NCBI RefSeq assembly: GCF_900109265.1
Contig: NZ_FNZM01000011.1
Location: 1 to 64,000 of the forward strand
DNA length: 64,000 nucleotides
Origin: Paraburkholderia tropica
GTDB taxonomy: Bacteria; Pseudomonadota; Gammaproteobacteria; Burkholderiales; Burkholderiaceae
Reading direction: 5' to 3'
This document shows positions 1 to 7,474 of the stretch, one piece after another. Positions within the stretch are counted from its first letter, which is position 1; each line of letters opens with the position of its first letter. The notes below the pieces were generated by a model. It made no database searches. It was not told the DNA's origin and was given only the letters and a program-made list of their open reading frames with translations. A program made the translations under genes and the position numbers.

Positions 1-279
1 CGCGACCTTGAGAATCTCGTTGGCACGACGCAATTCCTTGACCTCGCGCTCCAGGGCCTTCAGCCGTTCGCGTTCGTCGGTGCTCACGCCATCACGCTCA
101 CCCTGGTCAACCTGGTCACGCTTGACCCATTCGTGCAGCGTCTGCGGCGTACAGCCGATCATCGGTGCAATCGATTCGACCGCCGCCCACATCGACGGAT
201 GTTCCCTACGTTGCTCGCGCACCAGACGCACTGCGCGCTCGCGGACTTCCGGGGAAAACTTGGTTGCCTTCTTGTTCAT
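1..279 (-). CDS. IS3-family transposase OrfA (partial, 3' end outside window)
   Basis: A frame opens at ATG 279 and runs to the window edge (93 codons, no stop reached). The protein starts [20 protein letters not shown] and continues with a helix-turn-helix region containing [13 protein letters not shown], then a leucine-zipper-like coiled coil ([20 protein letters not shown]). This is the standard architecture of IS3-family OrfA, which binds the terminal repeats and is usually fused to OrfB by a -1 frameshift. OrfB, with the DDE catalytic residues, is not in the window, so activity of the element cannot be judged. Confidence 0.85.
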   Translation of the reverse strand, partial: MNKKATKFSPEVRERAVRLVREQRREHPSMWAAVESIAPMIGCTPQTLHEWVKRDQVDQGERDGVSTDERERLKALEREVKELRRANEILKVA

Positions 280-329
280 GGCTCCATTCTCTCAAGAGTT
301 GGAGCCTCCACCAAACCCGGCTCGGTTCA
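1..329 (-). mobile_element. End of an IS3-family insertion sequence (truncated by window edge)
   Basis: Read on the minus strand, the sequence begins at about 329 with TGAACCGAGCCGGGTTTGG, which has the TGA-start terminal repeat style of IS3-family elements. An OrfA transposase starts 50 bases further in. Only the left end of the element is visible; the catalytic OrfB and the other terminal repeat lie outside the window. The element ends about 100 bases past the stop of the dioxygenase gene at 429-1262. The exact boundary is inferred from the repeat alone, because the matching end and target duplication cannot be seen. Confidence 0.75.
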
Positions 330-400
330 GATTGTCTTGAGCGAATTGCCCGCAATCGATCGAATCTGCAGTCGAAGATGCGTTCGACCGCATGCTATGG

Positions 401-421
401 CAGTGGCCCAGCGGGCCACTG
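401..421. terminator. GC-rich hairpin after the dioxygenase gene
   Basis: The arms CAGTGGCCC and GGGCCACTG are perfectly complementary around a 3-base loop. The hairpin lies 8 bases past the stop of the minus-strand gene at 429-1262. No T tract follows in either direction, so it may be a weak terminator or an mRNA 3'-end structure rather than a classical intrinsic terminator. Confidence 0.35.
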
Positions 422-428
422 TTAGACG

Positions 429-1262
429 CTAGCTCCGCGGTAGGCGCCGCTCGCGCCAATTCTTTGCATCGGTCGCCGGGGACCAGCGGAAGCCTAAATA
501 CTTTCGTACGCTTGGATCTGTTGGTGGGGCAATACCCGTGCTCTCAAATGCGGTCTCAAAACTCACCTGCTGCGCCAGAAACGGAAGTCCGATGACGTGG
601 TTGACAGCGCGACGGATATTGTTCGATACATTCAGGCCGCCTCGGTGATAAAGCATGGCATCCAGAACGATGAATGATCCGGCGGGCGCAGCAATTTGCT
701 TCTCATGCTTCCGCACGAATTGATCGGTCGGAAACTCTTCAATATGATGCGTCGCTGGCAAGACGAATGACGCGCCGTTCTCGTGCGTGAATTCATCAAT
801 GCACAGAAGCGCATTGAATGCGATTATTTTAGAACTCGTCCAGTGCTGATAGCTAAGGTCGCGATGCCATTTTATTTGATAGTTCTGTCGATCGGGACGG
901 TTGATAATCCCATTCTGTTGCATCAATACGAATTCCGGGCCTAGCAACTTCGTCGCCAGTTTCAGCAGATTCGGAGTGGTGGCTACGGTCAGAAAATCCG
1001 TGTCATAGGCCATCGCACAACGCGCAATGTCGGTGTCGCTAATACTTTCGAGTGCCTGCTCGCCGCCGAGTTCGCTGACTTGCGTACTATAGATCCGGTC
1101 AATCCCGGTTTTCAGGCGCTCAATGAATTCTGCGGAAAGTCCACTGTCGATCACCGTGTAGCCGTTAACGCGCATTTCTGCTGCGGCTTCATCAACGACA
1201 TCTTCACCTGCCAGCCGCCGCGCTACTCCGTGAGTCGATACTGGCGTATTGGAATCCATCAT
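429..1262 (-). CDS. Phytanoyl-CoA dioxygenase (PhyH) family protein
   Basis: This 277-aa protein has the Fe(II)/2-oxoglutarate dioxygenase signature of the PhyH family: an HxD pair in KWHRDLSY (H133, D135), a distal histidine in LYHRGG (H206) and an arginine pair at 217-218 suited to binding 2-oxoglutarate. The start ATG at 1262 has an AAGG ribosome-binding site about 8 bases upstream; a second ATG follows directly. Such enzymes hydroxylate small molecules. Its place at the edge of a glycan cluster suggests a sugar or lipid-linked substrate, but the sequence does not say which. It is followed downstream by the IS3 element. The nearest gene upstream (1286-2209) is on the same strand, 23 bases away, so the two are probably co-transcribed. 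Confidence 0.8.
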   Translation of the reverse strand: MMDSNTPVSTHGVARRLAGEDVVDEAAAEMRVNGYTVIDSGLSAEFIERLKTGIDRIYSTQVSELGGEQALESISDTDIARCAMAYDTDFLTVATTPNLLKLATKLLGPEFVLMQQNGIINRPDRQNYQIKWHRDLSYQHWTSSKIIAFNALLCIDEFTHENGASFVLPATHHIEEFPTDQFVRKHEKQIAAPAGSFIVLDAMLYHRGGLNVSNNIRRAVNHVIGLPFLAQQVSFETAFESTGIAPPTDPSVRKYLGFRWSPATDAKNWRERRLPRS

Positions 1263-1285
1263 ATCTGCAACCTTATATAGAGAAG

Positions 1286-2209
1286 CTAAGGGGCGATGAG
1301 TTCTGCAACTGCGAAACCTTCGCGGCCAAATGCGTTGCCGTTATAAAAACAATAAGTTTTGTCTCTTACGCTAATCAACGCAGTATAGGAGATGCTATCC
1401 GAGTCGAATGATGCTGGCGAAACGTCCAAGCCAACTTGCTGGTCCATTCGTGCCCACTGGCGTCCATCGCAAGACTCTGCATATCCCAGGCGGTACGCCG
1501 CGACCGAAATGCGGCGAATGGAGTAGTAAAGCTGATATTTCCCCTCTGTCGTCTTGACGATCCACGGCCGTCCGATTCCGTGTTCATCCTCGTTAAAGCT
1601 CATGCACGAAATCCCTTCGTCGCCCCAGTTGATTCCATCGGTTGATTCGAGATACTTCAGCGAGTATCGAGGAACCTCTTTGCCATTTACGATGTCCCAA
1701 GTCGACCCTGCGGTGTACCACATCCTGAATTTGTCATCTTCTGCGATGACAAACGGCGCGCAGCGAAACATGGTCTCAGCATCTGTTGCGCCGAGAATAG
1801 GCTTCTCCTGTACGCGCTCGAACGTCTTCCCGTTATCGAAGCTCCGGGCCAGGCCCATGAAGATCTGATATCGAACAGTTTGAGACCGCGCGAAACCTGA
1901 GTAGTACATCAGCAGAGTACCGTCGGTATCACTGAGAACCTGGGCGCAAACGATGCCTCGCTCGTCGAAGGTGCCTTGATTGCCAACATCCATCAACGGC
2001 CCTGGCGAAGTTCCAATGATCTTCGTTGGATCCGAGGCATCAACGTCGACGAAATAGGGGCGACCGACGTTGTCTGCATCGCAGATCGTCAGGAATACGC
2101 GAATCGTCTTGTCGTCGATTAACAGGGGAGTTGGAACCATGGCACGTGTAGTTCCAGCCGGCGCATGCCTTGAGGTGTGGAAGACAAGTCCACGTTTGAG
2201 CCATTGCAT
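1286..2209 (-). CDS. Five-bladed beta-propeller glycosidase-like protein (GH43/GH32 superfamily type)
   Basis: This 307-aa soluble protein has no signal peptide. Repeated blade-like segments contain aromatic and acidic motifs (MYYSGFARS, MWYTAGSTWD, YYSIRRIS, CFYNGNAFG), as in the GH43/GH32/GH130-like propeller superfamily. Related proteins occur in O-antigen and exopolysaccharide clusters. Whether this one hydrolyses, phosphorylyses or only binds a sugar cannot be read from the sequence, and I could not assign the catalytic acids with certainty. It sits between the dioxygenase and the epimerase on the same strand, probably in one operon running from 5128 down to 429. Confidence 0.6.
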   Translation of the reverse strand: MQWLKRGLVFHTSRHAPAGTTRAMVPTPLLIDDKTIRVFLTICDADNVGRPYFVDVDASDPTKIIGTSPGPLMDVGNQGTFDERGIVCAQVLSDTDGTLLMYYSGFARSQTVRYQIFMGLARSFDNGKTFERVQEKPILGATDAETMFRCAPFVIAEDDKFRMWYTAGSTWDIVNGKEVPRYSLKYLESTDGINWGDEGISCMSFNEDEHGIGRPWIVKTTEGKYQLYYSIRRISVAAYRLGYAESCDGRQWARMDQQVGLDVSPASFDSDSISYTALISVRDKTYCFYNGNAFGREGFAVAELIAP

Positions 2210-2294
2210 GTTTGATTCGATGCTGAAAATAAGAGTCTGAATTATAGCTACCCGGTCGTGCTCCAGCGGAACCTTGGGGACACCAGCAATAGAG

Positions 2295-3233
2295 CTACTC
2301 GCGCTCTTGAGTATGCTTGCGAAGCCAATCGGCAGTCAGTCCAATCCCGACATCCAACGACACCTTCGGCGTCCAGCCCAGATGCGTTTGAGCCGCATTA
2401 TTGTTCAATACACTAGCGGGCACATCAAAAATCCGGCCCGGTTGGTAAGTCCGCAGCACGGGATGTCCAACGTAGCCCTCGATCTTCTCAATGATCTCGT
2501 TCAGGCTCGTACCATAGCCGGAACTGATATTGAACACCGATTCTGTGCCTTCATACTGAATGGCACGTGCAAATGCCTCCGCAACATCCGAGATGTAGAT
2601 GTAGTCACGCGTGACTGAACCATCGCCCCAAATTTCGATAGCTTCGGACCGAAGTGCCTTATCGAGAAATACTGTAATCGCGCCTTGAGCTGTCTGCACC
2701 CGTTGCCGCTCTCCGTAGGGGTTTGCCACACGGAGGATACTTGCCCTGATCCCATACTGTTGCTGGTAAAGCAGTAGATACTTCTCGATGGCAAGCTTCG
2801 AAATGCCATACGATACGCGTGGATTCGTCGGGTGCTTTTCGTCGATAGGCAGGTAAACCGGGTCGCCATACACAGTGCCACCCGATGAACTGAAGACGAT
2901 TTTCTTCACGCCTTTCGCAACCATGACGTTCAGCAATTGCAGCGTTGCCACAACGTTGCTTTGCACGTCGTAAATCGGATCGTCATTCGAATTCTTCGGC
3001 AACGTCGTCGACACGAGATGAATGACCGCGTCGGCACCTTCAACCGCTTCCGTCACGTCGGCCAGACTGTTGAGGTCGCCGGTTAGCCAGCGGACGCTCT
3101 CGTTCTGCTCAAACTCACGATAAGCGGGAACGCGCGGCCGTTCGAAGACGCAAATTTCGTGGCCGTCTCGCAGCAGGCGATCTACGATAGTTGAGCCAAT
3201 AAAACCACCACCGCCGAAGACAGTAATTTTCAT
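2295..3233 (-). CDS. NAD-dependent nucleotide-sugar epimerase/dehydratase (extended SDR)
   Basis: This 312-aa extended short-chain dehydrogenase/reductase has an N-terminal Rossmann motif GGGGFIGST (residues 7-15), a serine run SSSGGTVYG at 115-123 and the catalytic YGISK (Y142, K146). These features fit GalE-, WbpP- or GDP-mannose-type nucleotide-sugar enzymes. The start overlaps the stop of the upstream glycosyltransferase by four bases (ATGA), which indicates translational coupling. It probably makes a sugar donor for the neighbouring transferase. The substrate (UDP-, GDP- or dTDP-sugar) is not resolved. Confidence 0.85.
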   Translation of the reverse strand: MKITVFGGGGFIGSTIVDRLLRDGHEICVFERPRVPAYREFEQNESVRWLTGDLNSLADVTEAVEGADAVIHLVSTTLPKNSNDDPIYDVQSNVVATLQLLNVMVAKGVKKIVFSSSGGTVYGDPVYLPIDEKHPTNPRVSYGISKLAIEKYLLLYQQQYGIRASILRVANPYGERQRVQTAQGAITVFLDKALRSEAIEIWGDGSVTRDYIYISDVAEAFARAIQYEGTESVFNISSGYGTSLNEIIEKIEGYVGHPVLRTYQPGRIFDVPASVLNNNAAQTHLGWTPKVSLDVGIGLTADWLRKHTQERE

Positions 3234-5128
3234 GCTGTTACCTTCTTTTCCTGCTGCGAGATTTCAAGAGAAAGAGGGGCGACGCGAGGTGGCCATGCCA
3301 GGGAAAAATCCTCGAGATCGAGCGAAAGATTCGGACTGTAAGCGCGATCCTGAGTCAGTGCATCGCCCCAGCGCTTAAGCATGTATTCAACCTCCCGATT
3401 GAAGCGAGCCACTTTCTTTGGGTTGTCTTCCAGGCCACGCGTTGCCGATTCATGATGAAACAGTTCGGCGTAGGGTGTCCAGACATTCCGGTACCCCGCT
3501 TCGAGGATGCGCAGGCAGAAGTCGACATCGTTGAACGCGACCGCCAGATCGACTTCGTTGAGGCCGCCGACCTCTTCATAGATCGCTTTGCGCATGACGA
3601 GGCATGCAGCCGTAACCGCGGAAAAGGAACTGATAGCGACAGCGCGCGAGAAATAGCCAAGACTGTCTCGCGGGAAGAGCTTATGCGCATGGCCAGCGAC
3701 ACCGCCCACGCCGATGGTAACGCCTGCGTGCTGGATTCTTCCATCGGGATACAGCAGTCTTGCGCCGACTGCGCCGACACCGGGCTGAATGGCAAGCGAC
3801 ACCATTTCCTCAAGCCATGTTTCTGAAATGACTTCGATATCGTTATTGAGGAGGCCGACGATCTCGCCATTCGCATGCGCGCACGCCATGTTGTTGAGCG
3901 CGGAGTAGTTGAATGGCCGATCATCGCGAATCACACGAATGTTTTCTGCTGCCTGAATCTGTTCCAGATAGTCCAGCGTCGCTTGCTCGTCCGAGCCGTT
4001 GTCGACGATGATGATTTCATAGGGAGCGTAAGTCGTCTTTTCGACAATGCTGTCGATGCATTGTTTCAGAAGTTCGAGGCCGTTCCGGGTGGGAATGATC
4101 AGGCTGACGAGGGGGCGTTGCTCGGGCAGGCGGTACGTTGCGCGATAGCAGTACGGCGTGCCCGTGACGCTGCCGTCGATATTCTGCCGCGCGAAATGTT
4201 CATTCAGCGCGCGCTCGCCCGCGAGCATTGCGTAGGGCTTTGCATCTACCGTTGCCGCAGTGCTGCTCGAATGGACTCGCCAATGGTAGAGCACGCGTGG
4301 AATGTGGACGAATGCGGAGACGCCGGCGCGCTCGAGGCAGCGAAGCGCCAGATCGTAGTCCTGAGCACCCTCGAAGCCGATACGAAAGCCGCCGATCTCG
4401 TCAAGGAGCTGCTTCTGATAAACGCCGAGGTGACAAATGATATTTTGCGAATAAAACAAATCAATGTTCATTTCGCATTTGAAGTACGGGTCGTGGCGCT
4501 TGCCCTGTACATCGATTTTGTCTTCGTCCGAATAGAATACGCGTGCCTGCGGTTGCCGAATGATTTCCTTGGCGACGCAGTAAAGCGCGTGTTGTGCGAA
4601 CAGATCGTCCTGATCCAGCAACGCCACCCATTCGGATGTCACCAATTCCAGTGCGCTGTTCGACGCCGCCGAAATGTGGCCATTTTCTTTCCGGTAGGTC
4701 ACGCGGATGCGCGAATCCTCGCGAGCATATTGCTCAAGCAAAGGGCGGACTTCCGGGCTCGTCGAAGCATCATCCGCGATGCACAGTTCCCAGTGCGGAT
4801 AAAGCTGATTGCGAACGGAATCGATCGCCTCGATCAGCCAGCTGAGTTCGGCATTGTAGGTCGGCATGACCACGGAAATCCGCGGCGGCGTGGGCATGCT
4901 CGCAATATCGGATTTGATGAGTTCGATAGCGTCGTGATCGAGGCTGTCGTAGCGCTTGATCCATTCGGCATAGTCGTGGTTGGGCGCGGGGCGGCTGATG
5001 GCGCGTCGCTTCAGTCCGTCAAGCCCCTCTCGCTGGATGACGTTCGTTGCTTTCCTCAGGAGGGGATATACGCCGTCGCGTCTGATAAGACTCGCAAGTC
5101 TTCTGACAATTGAGGTGTATTTCTTCAT
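3230..5128 (-). CDS. Two-domain family 2 glycosyltransferase (rhamnosyltransferase-like)
   Basis: This protein of about 632 aa has a roughly 80-residue N-terminal region followed by two GT-A glycosyltransferase domains. The first begins RISVVMPTYNAE and has a DQDD metal-binding stretch. The second begins PLVSLIIPTRNG and carries NNDIEV and later NDVDFCLRI. It resembles bifunctional O-antigen or rhamnan transferases that add two residues. I chose ATG 5128 as the start; an in-frame TTG at 5158 with AGG six bases upstream would add 10 residues. The 3' end overlaps the epimerase start by 4 bases. It is the first gene of the leftward run 5128-429. Confidence 0.85.
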   Translation of the reverse strand: MKKYTSIVRRLASLIRRDGVYPLLRKATNVIQREGLDGLKRRAISRPAPNHDYAEWIKRYDSLDHDAIELIKSDIASMPTPPRISVVMPTYNAELSWLIEAIDSVRNQLYPHWELCIADDASTSPEVRPLLEQYAREDSRIRVTYRKENGHISAASNSALELVTSEWVALLDQDDLFAQHALYCVAKEIIRQPQARVFYSDEDKIDVQGKRHDPYFKCEMNIDLFYSQNIICHLGVYQKQLLDEIGGFRIGFEGAQDYDLALRCLERAGVSAFVHIPRVLYHWRVHSSSTAATVDAKPYAMLAGERALNEHFARQNIDGSVTGTPYCYRATYRLPEQRPLVSLIIPTRNGLELLKQCIDSIVEKTTYAPYEIIIVDNGSDEQATLDYLEQIQAAENIRVIRDDRPFNYSALNNMACAHANGEIVGLLNNDIEVISETWLEEMVSLAIQPGVGAVGARLLYPDGRIQHAGVTIGVGGVAGHAHKLFPRDSLGYFSRAVAISSFSAVTAACLVMRKAIYEEVGGLNEVDLAVAFNDVDFCLRILEAGYRNVWTPYAELFHHESATRGLEDNPKKVARFNREVEYMLKRWGDALTQDRAYSPNLSLDLEDFSLAWPPRVAPLSLEISQQEKKVTA

Positions 5129-5765
5129 AGAGACAGATCTATATTCCTGAGTGATCAAAATGGCCTGCTATGTCGCCGCCAGCCCAATGGGAAACGCTTT
5201 TCATCCACGTGGCCAGTTAAGGTCTAGCAAATAGCACCCATTTTTTAATGTTTTTTTGCGATTAATTTGCCGATGGAGCTATTGTACCGGCTGCCGTCTC
5301 GGGCAATCGATATGTCGTGCTATCGACAGAGTAAAAGGGACGGAGCTGGTCGTCCGTGAGATGGAGATGCCTGGCTTTGCGTGCAGAACACTATGCACCT
5401 GCTCTGCACCGCAGCTCGTGCCGAGTATGGTACATGATCAGATTGGAGGCGACAAAGTGTTTGGGGTGCGTAGCGTCCTGCCTTGACTCTCTGGATGGAT
5501 CGGGTGCTACGGGGTGCTACGGGGCGCTGCGGCGCCGCTGCAGGCAATTCCGGGCGCAAAGGTACGATGCGATCGATCAAAAAGATCAAATGTAAGCATT
5601 AGTCTCACGAAGACACAAGCGGTGGCGAGGATCGGCTAATATAGCGGCACGTCAATTTTGCGTACCAGCGGTGAGCACGTTGTTTTTTGTCAGTCCGGCG
5701 ACCTGTCTCCGGAACTTTTCGATCTGCAATATGAGCACCTGATTAAATGTACGGAAGCCCGTCTG
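5129..5765. other. Non-coding gap between divergent glycan genes
   Basis: About 640 bases separate the leftward double GT2 gene from the rightward GtrA gene. Small open frames here show no recognisable protein features. The part around 5220-5270 is AT-rich with T runs and would suit a promoter. A short direct repeat of GTGCTACGGG lies near 5505-5525. I see no RNA gene or complete mobile element. Confidence 0.5.
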
Positions 5766-6215
5766 ATGCCAACATCATCGCAGCAAAAATATCGAAAAAA
5801 AAGCGGAGTGTCGAAACTCGCAATAACCTACGCGATTCTGGCGGCCATTGCCACCGCAATTAATATTGGCGCGCAGGATGTTTCGCTTCGAATCTATTCT
5901 GGCCAATTTTCAATCGCAGTGTCGGTAGCAGTCGGAACTATCGTTGGTCTGATCGCGAAATATATACTCGATAAAAAGTATATTTTTTCGTTTAAAGCCA
6001 AAGATGCAGCTCACGATGTGCGAACTTTTGTTGCTTATGCCGCAATGGGTCTCGTCACAACGGCTATCTTCTGGTCATTCGAATTCGGCTTCAATCAGAT
6101 GTTTCACACCAAAGAAGCGAGATTTACCGGTGCGGTCATAGGATTGGCGATTGGCTATATTTCGAAATATATGCTCGACAGGAAGTTTGTGTTCGTCTCT
6201 GCCGAAGCAGAGTGA
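5766..6215 (+). CDS. GtrA family membrane protein (possible polyprenyl-phosphate-sugar flippase)
   Basis: From ATG 5766 (GGAAG about 8 bases upstream) the protein is 149 aa with four hydrophobic helices. The two helix-end motifs AKYILDKKYIF and SKYMLDRKFVF are typical of GtrA/DPMS-type proteins. An earlier in-frame ATG at 5658 would add 36 residues of poor character. GtrA-family proteins are proposed to flip polyprenyl-phosphate sugars; the mycobacterial relative Rv3789 is linked to decaprenyl-phosphoryl-arabinose. Here the gene stands alone, but it lies in the same cluster as DprE1-, DprE2- and UbiA-like genes (12281-15762), which supports that role by context. Confidence 0.8.
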   Translation: MPTSSQQKYRKKSGVSKLAITYAILAAIATAINIGAQDVSLRIYSGQFSIAVSVAVGTIVGLIAKYILDKKYIFSFKAKDAAHDVRTFVAYAAMGLVTTAIFWSFEFGFNQMFHTKEARFTGAVIGLAIGYISKYMLDRKFVFVSAEAE

Positions 6216-6340
6216 TCGATATTCTGTGTGCTGTCAGGTTTAGCCGATTTCGCTAGTTGTCTTGTGTCACAACATTGAGGTCGCGAGCGCGGGGACTCGA
6301 TAGAGTTCCCCGGCTGAACAAAGGCGATAGGGATAACTGG

Positions 6341-7171
6341 TCAGATTTCGTGACCGAGGAACGATCGGAAAATACGATCGAAATCCGTAAAATGGTAGAT
6401 TTCACCCCAAATCGGGGAGAAATCCTGATTGAGTTTGTTGAATATCTGAAGATCAGTTTTATTCAGCTCAGTCGCGAGATGAATATCGTCGGCATCAAAA
6501 TTATTATAGCCGGCTTCTGAAACGCGAATTGTGTGTTGGGGTGAAAATCGCATGCCGCTCATCGCAAACAGCAATTTTACAGACGCTACGTAATTCTCCT
6601 GGAAGCCAATCCAGTAGTAATTTTTCTTGATCCATTCGGCCGCTTCCTCCCCGTTATCGTGGATTCCAGGAGTCAGTTGCCGGGAAATTCCGTTGATATT
6701 CTCCGGGCATTGGATAAAATGGCGGAAATTGGGATATTGCTGCTTGAAGGCGGCGTTATCGGGATGCGCGCTCGAGGAGTGATACTCGTAGAAAGACGTA
6801 AGGCGGGAGATCGGATTCCGGATGAAGGTTACGAGTCGGCCATCCGCAATATTTTTTGTCCGCGCGAGCTGGTTATAAGAGAAGTGTCCCGACACCATTC
6901 TGCATTTCGCTATGCGATGGCTATCGAGATCCGCCAGATTGCTCTCCATGACCGCCGTGTACTTTTCGGCGCTCACAGGCAGTTCGATTTTTGAAAAATC
7001 GACGAATACGTTCTCGGATGGCTGAAATCGATCGGCAAGTTCTTCGCGAAACGATGAGCCGGCGGTTTTCGCAACGTGCAGGAAAACAAGGGGTTTTCTT
7101 TGCGCGTGCTCGTCGCCAAGGCATTGCTCAAGAAAAGCTTTGGTTCCGAGTTCGAATAAACTGCCAATCAT
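6341..7171 (-). CDS. PAPS-dependent sulfotransferase family protein
   Basis: From ATG 7171 (AAAGGA spaced 8-9 bases upstream) the protein is 276 aa. It begins with a typical 5'-phosphosulfate-binding segment, PLVFLHVAKTAGSSF, followed by a 3'-phosphate-binding-like stretch VTFIRNPISRLTSFY. This is the Sulfotransfer_2-type fold used by carbohydrate sulfotransferases. The GC content is visibly lower than in the conserved genes further right, suggesting lateral gain. An APS kinase gene (21306-21881) in the same locus could supply PAPS. Its acceptor is probably a cell-surface glycan (inference). The start at 7222 would add 17 residues without a good ribosome-binding site. Confidence 0.8.
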   Translation of the reverse strand: MIGSLFELGTKAFLEQCLGDEHAQRKPLVFLHVAKTAGSSFREELADRFQPSENVFVDFSKIELPVSAEKYTAVMESNLADLDSHRIAKCRMVSGHFSYNQLARTKNIADGRLVTFIRNPISRLTSFYEYHSSSAHPDNAAFKQQYPNFRHFIQCPENINGISRQLTPGIHDNGEEAAEWIKKNYYWIGFQENYVASVKLLFAMSGMRFSPQHTIRVSEAGYNNFDADDIHLATELNKTDLQIFNKLNQDFSPIWGEIYHFTDFDRIFRSFLGHEI

Positions 7172-7474
7172 TTTGCTATTCCTTTTATCTGAACTGATGT
7201 GTTCACGACGTCGCTTCCGCAAAAGGCGTAAGTCCTTGGTCTCGCGATAGCCTGGATGGGTGAATTACCCGCTCAGGTTTTCAGGCGAGAAGTGAAGGCT
7301 GACGTCCAGGTTAGCTAACCCGCCTCGAGGCGATTGCATCTACAGCGGCGCTATCACGATAGTTCTGATTGTTGCCAATAAAAAATTAGTTGTGCAAGAA
7401 GCGTGCGCCCTGCGTCGCTCGTAGCATCGATTTAATCGACGCTGAGACTCGCCGCAGGGCGGTTAGTGCGCGGC
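7172..7474. other. Gap between sulfotransferase and membrane-protein genes
   Basis: These 300 bases lie between two minus-strand genes. The right half holds a terminator-like hairpin (listed separately). The left half next to 7171 holds the ribosome-binding site of the sulfotransferase. No further gene or RNA is recognisable. Confidence 0.5.
7406..7461 (-). terminator. Long hairpin downstream of the 7475-9460 gene
   Basis: An outer stem CGCCCTGCG/CGCAGGGCG (7406-7414 with 7453-7461) encloses a second stem built on TCGATT/AATCGA. Read leftward, a run of T residues (ATTTTTTATT) follows after about 20 bases. This fits a transcription end for the minus-strand membrane-protein gene, though the T run is not directly adjacent. 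Confidence 0.4.

Noticed and set aside
5256-5595. Several small open frames in the gap before the GtrA gene
   Set aside because: No ribosome-binding site, no conserved motif and strongly biased composition on both strands.
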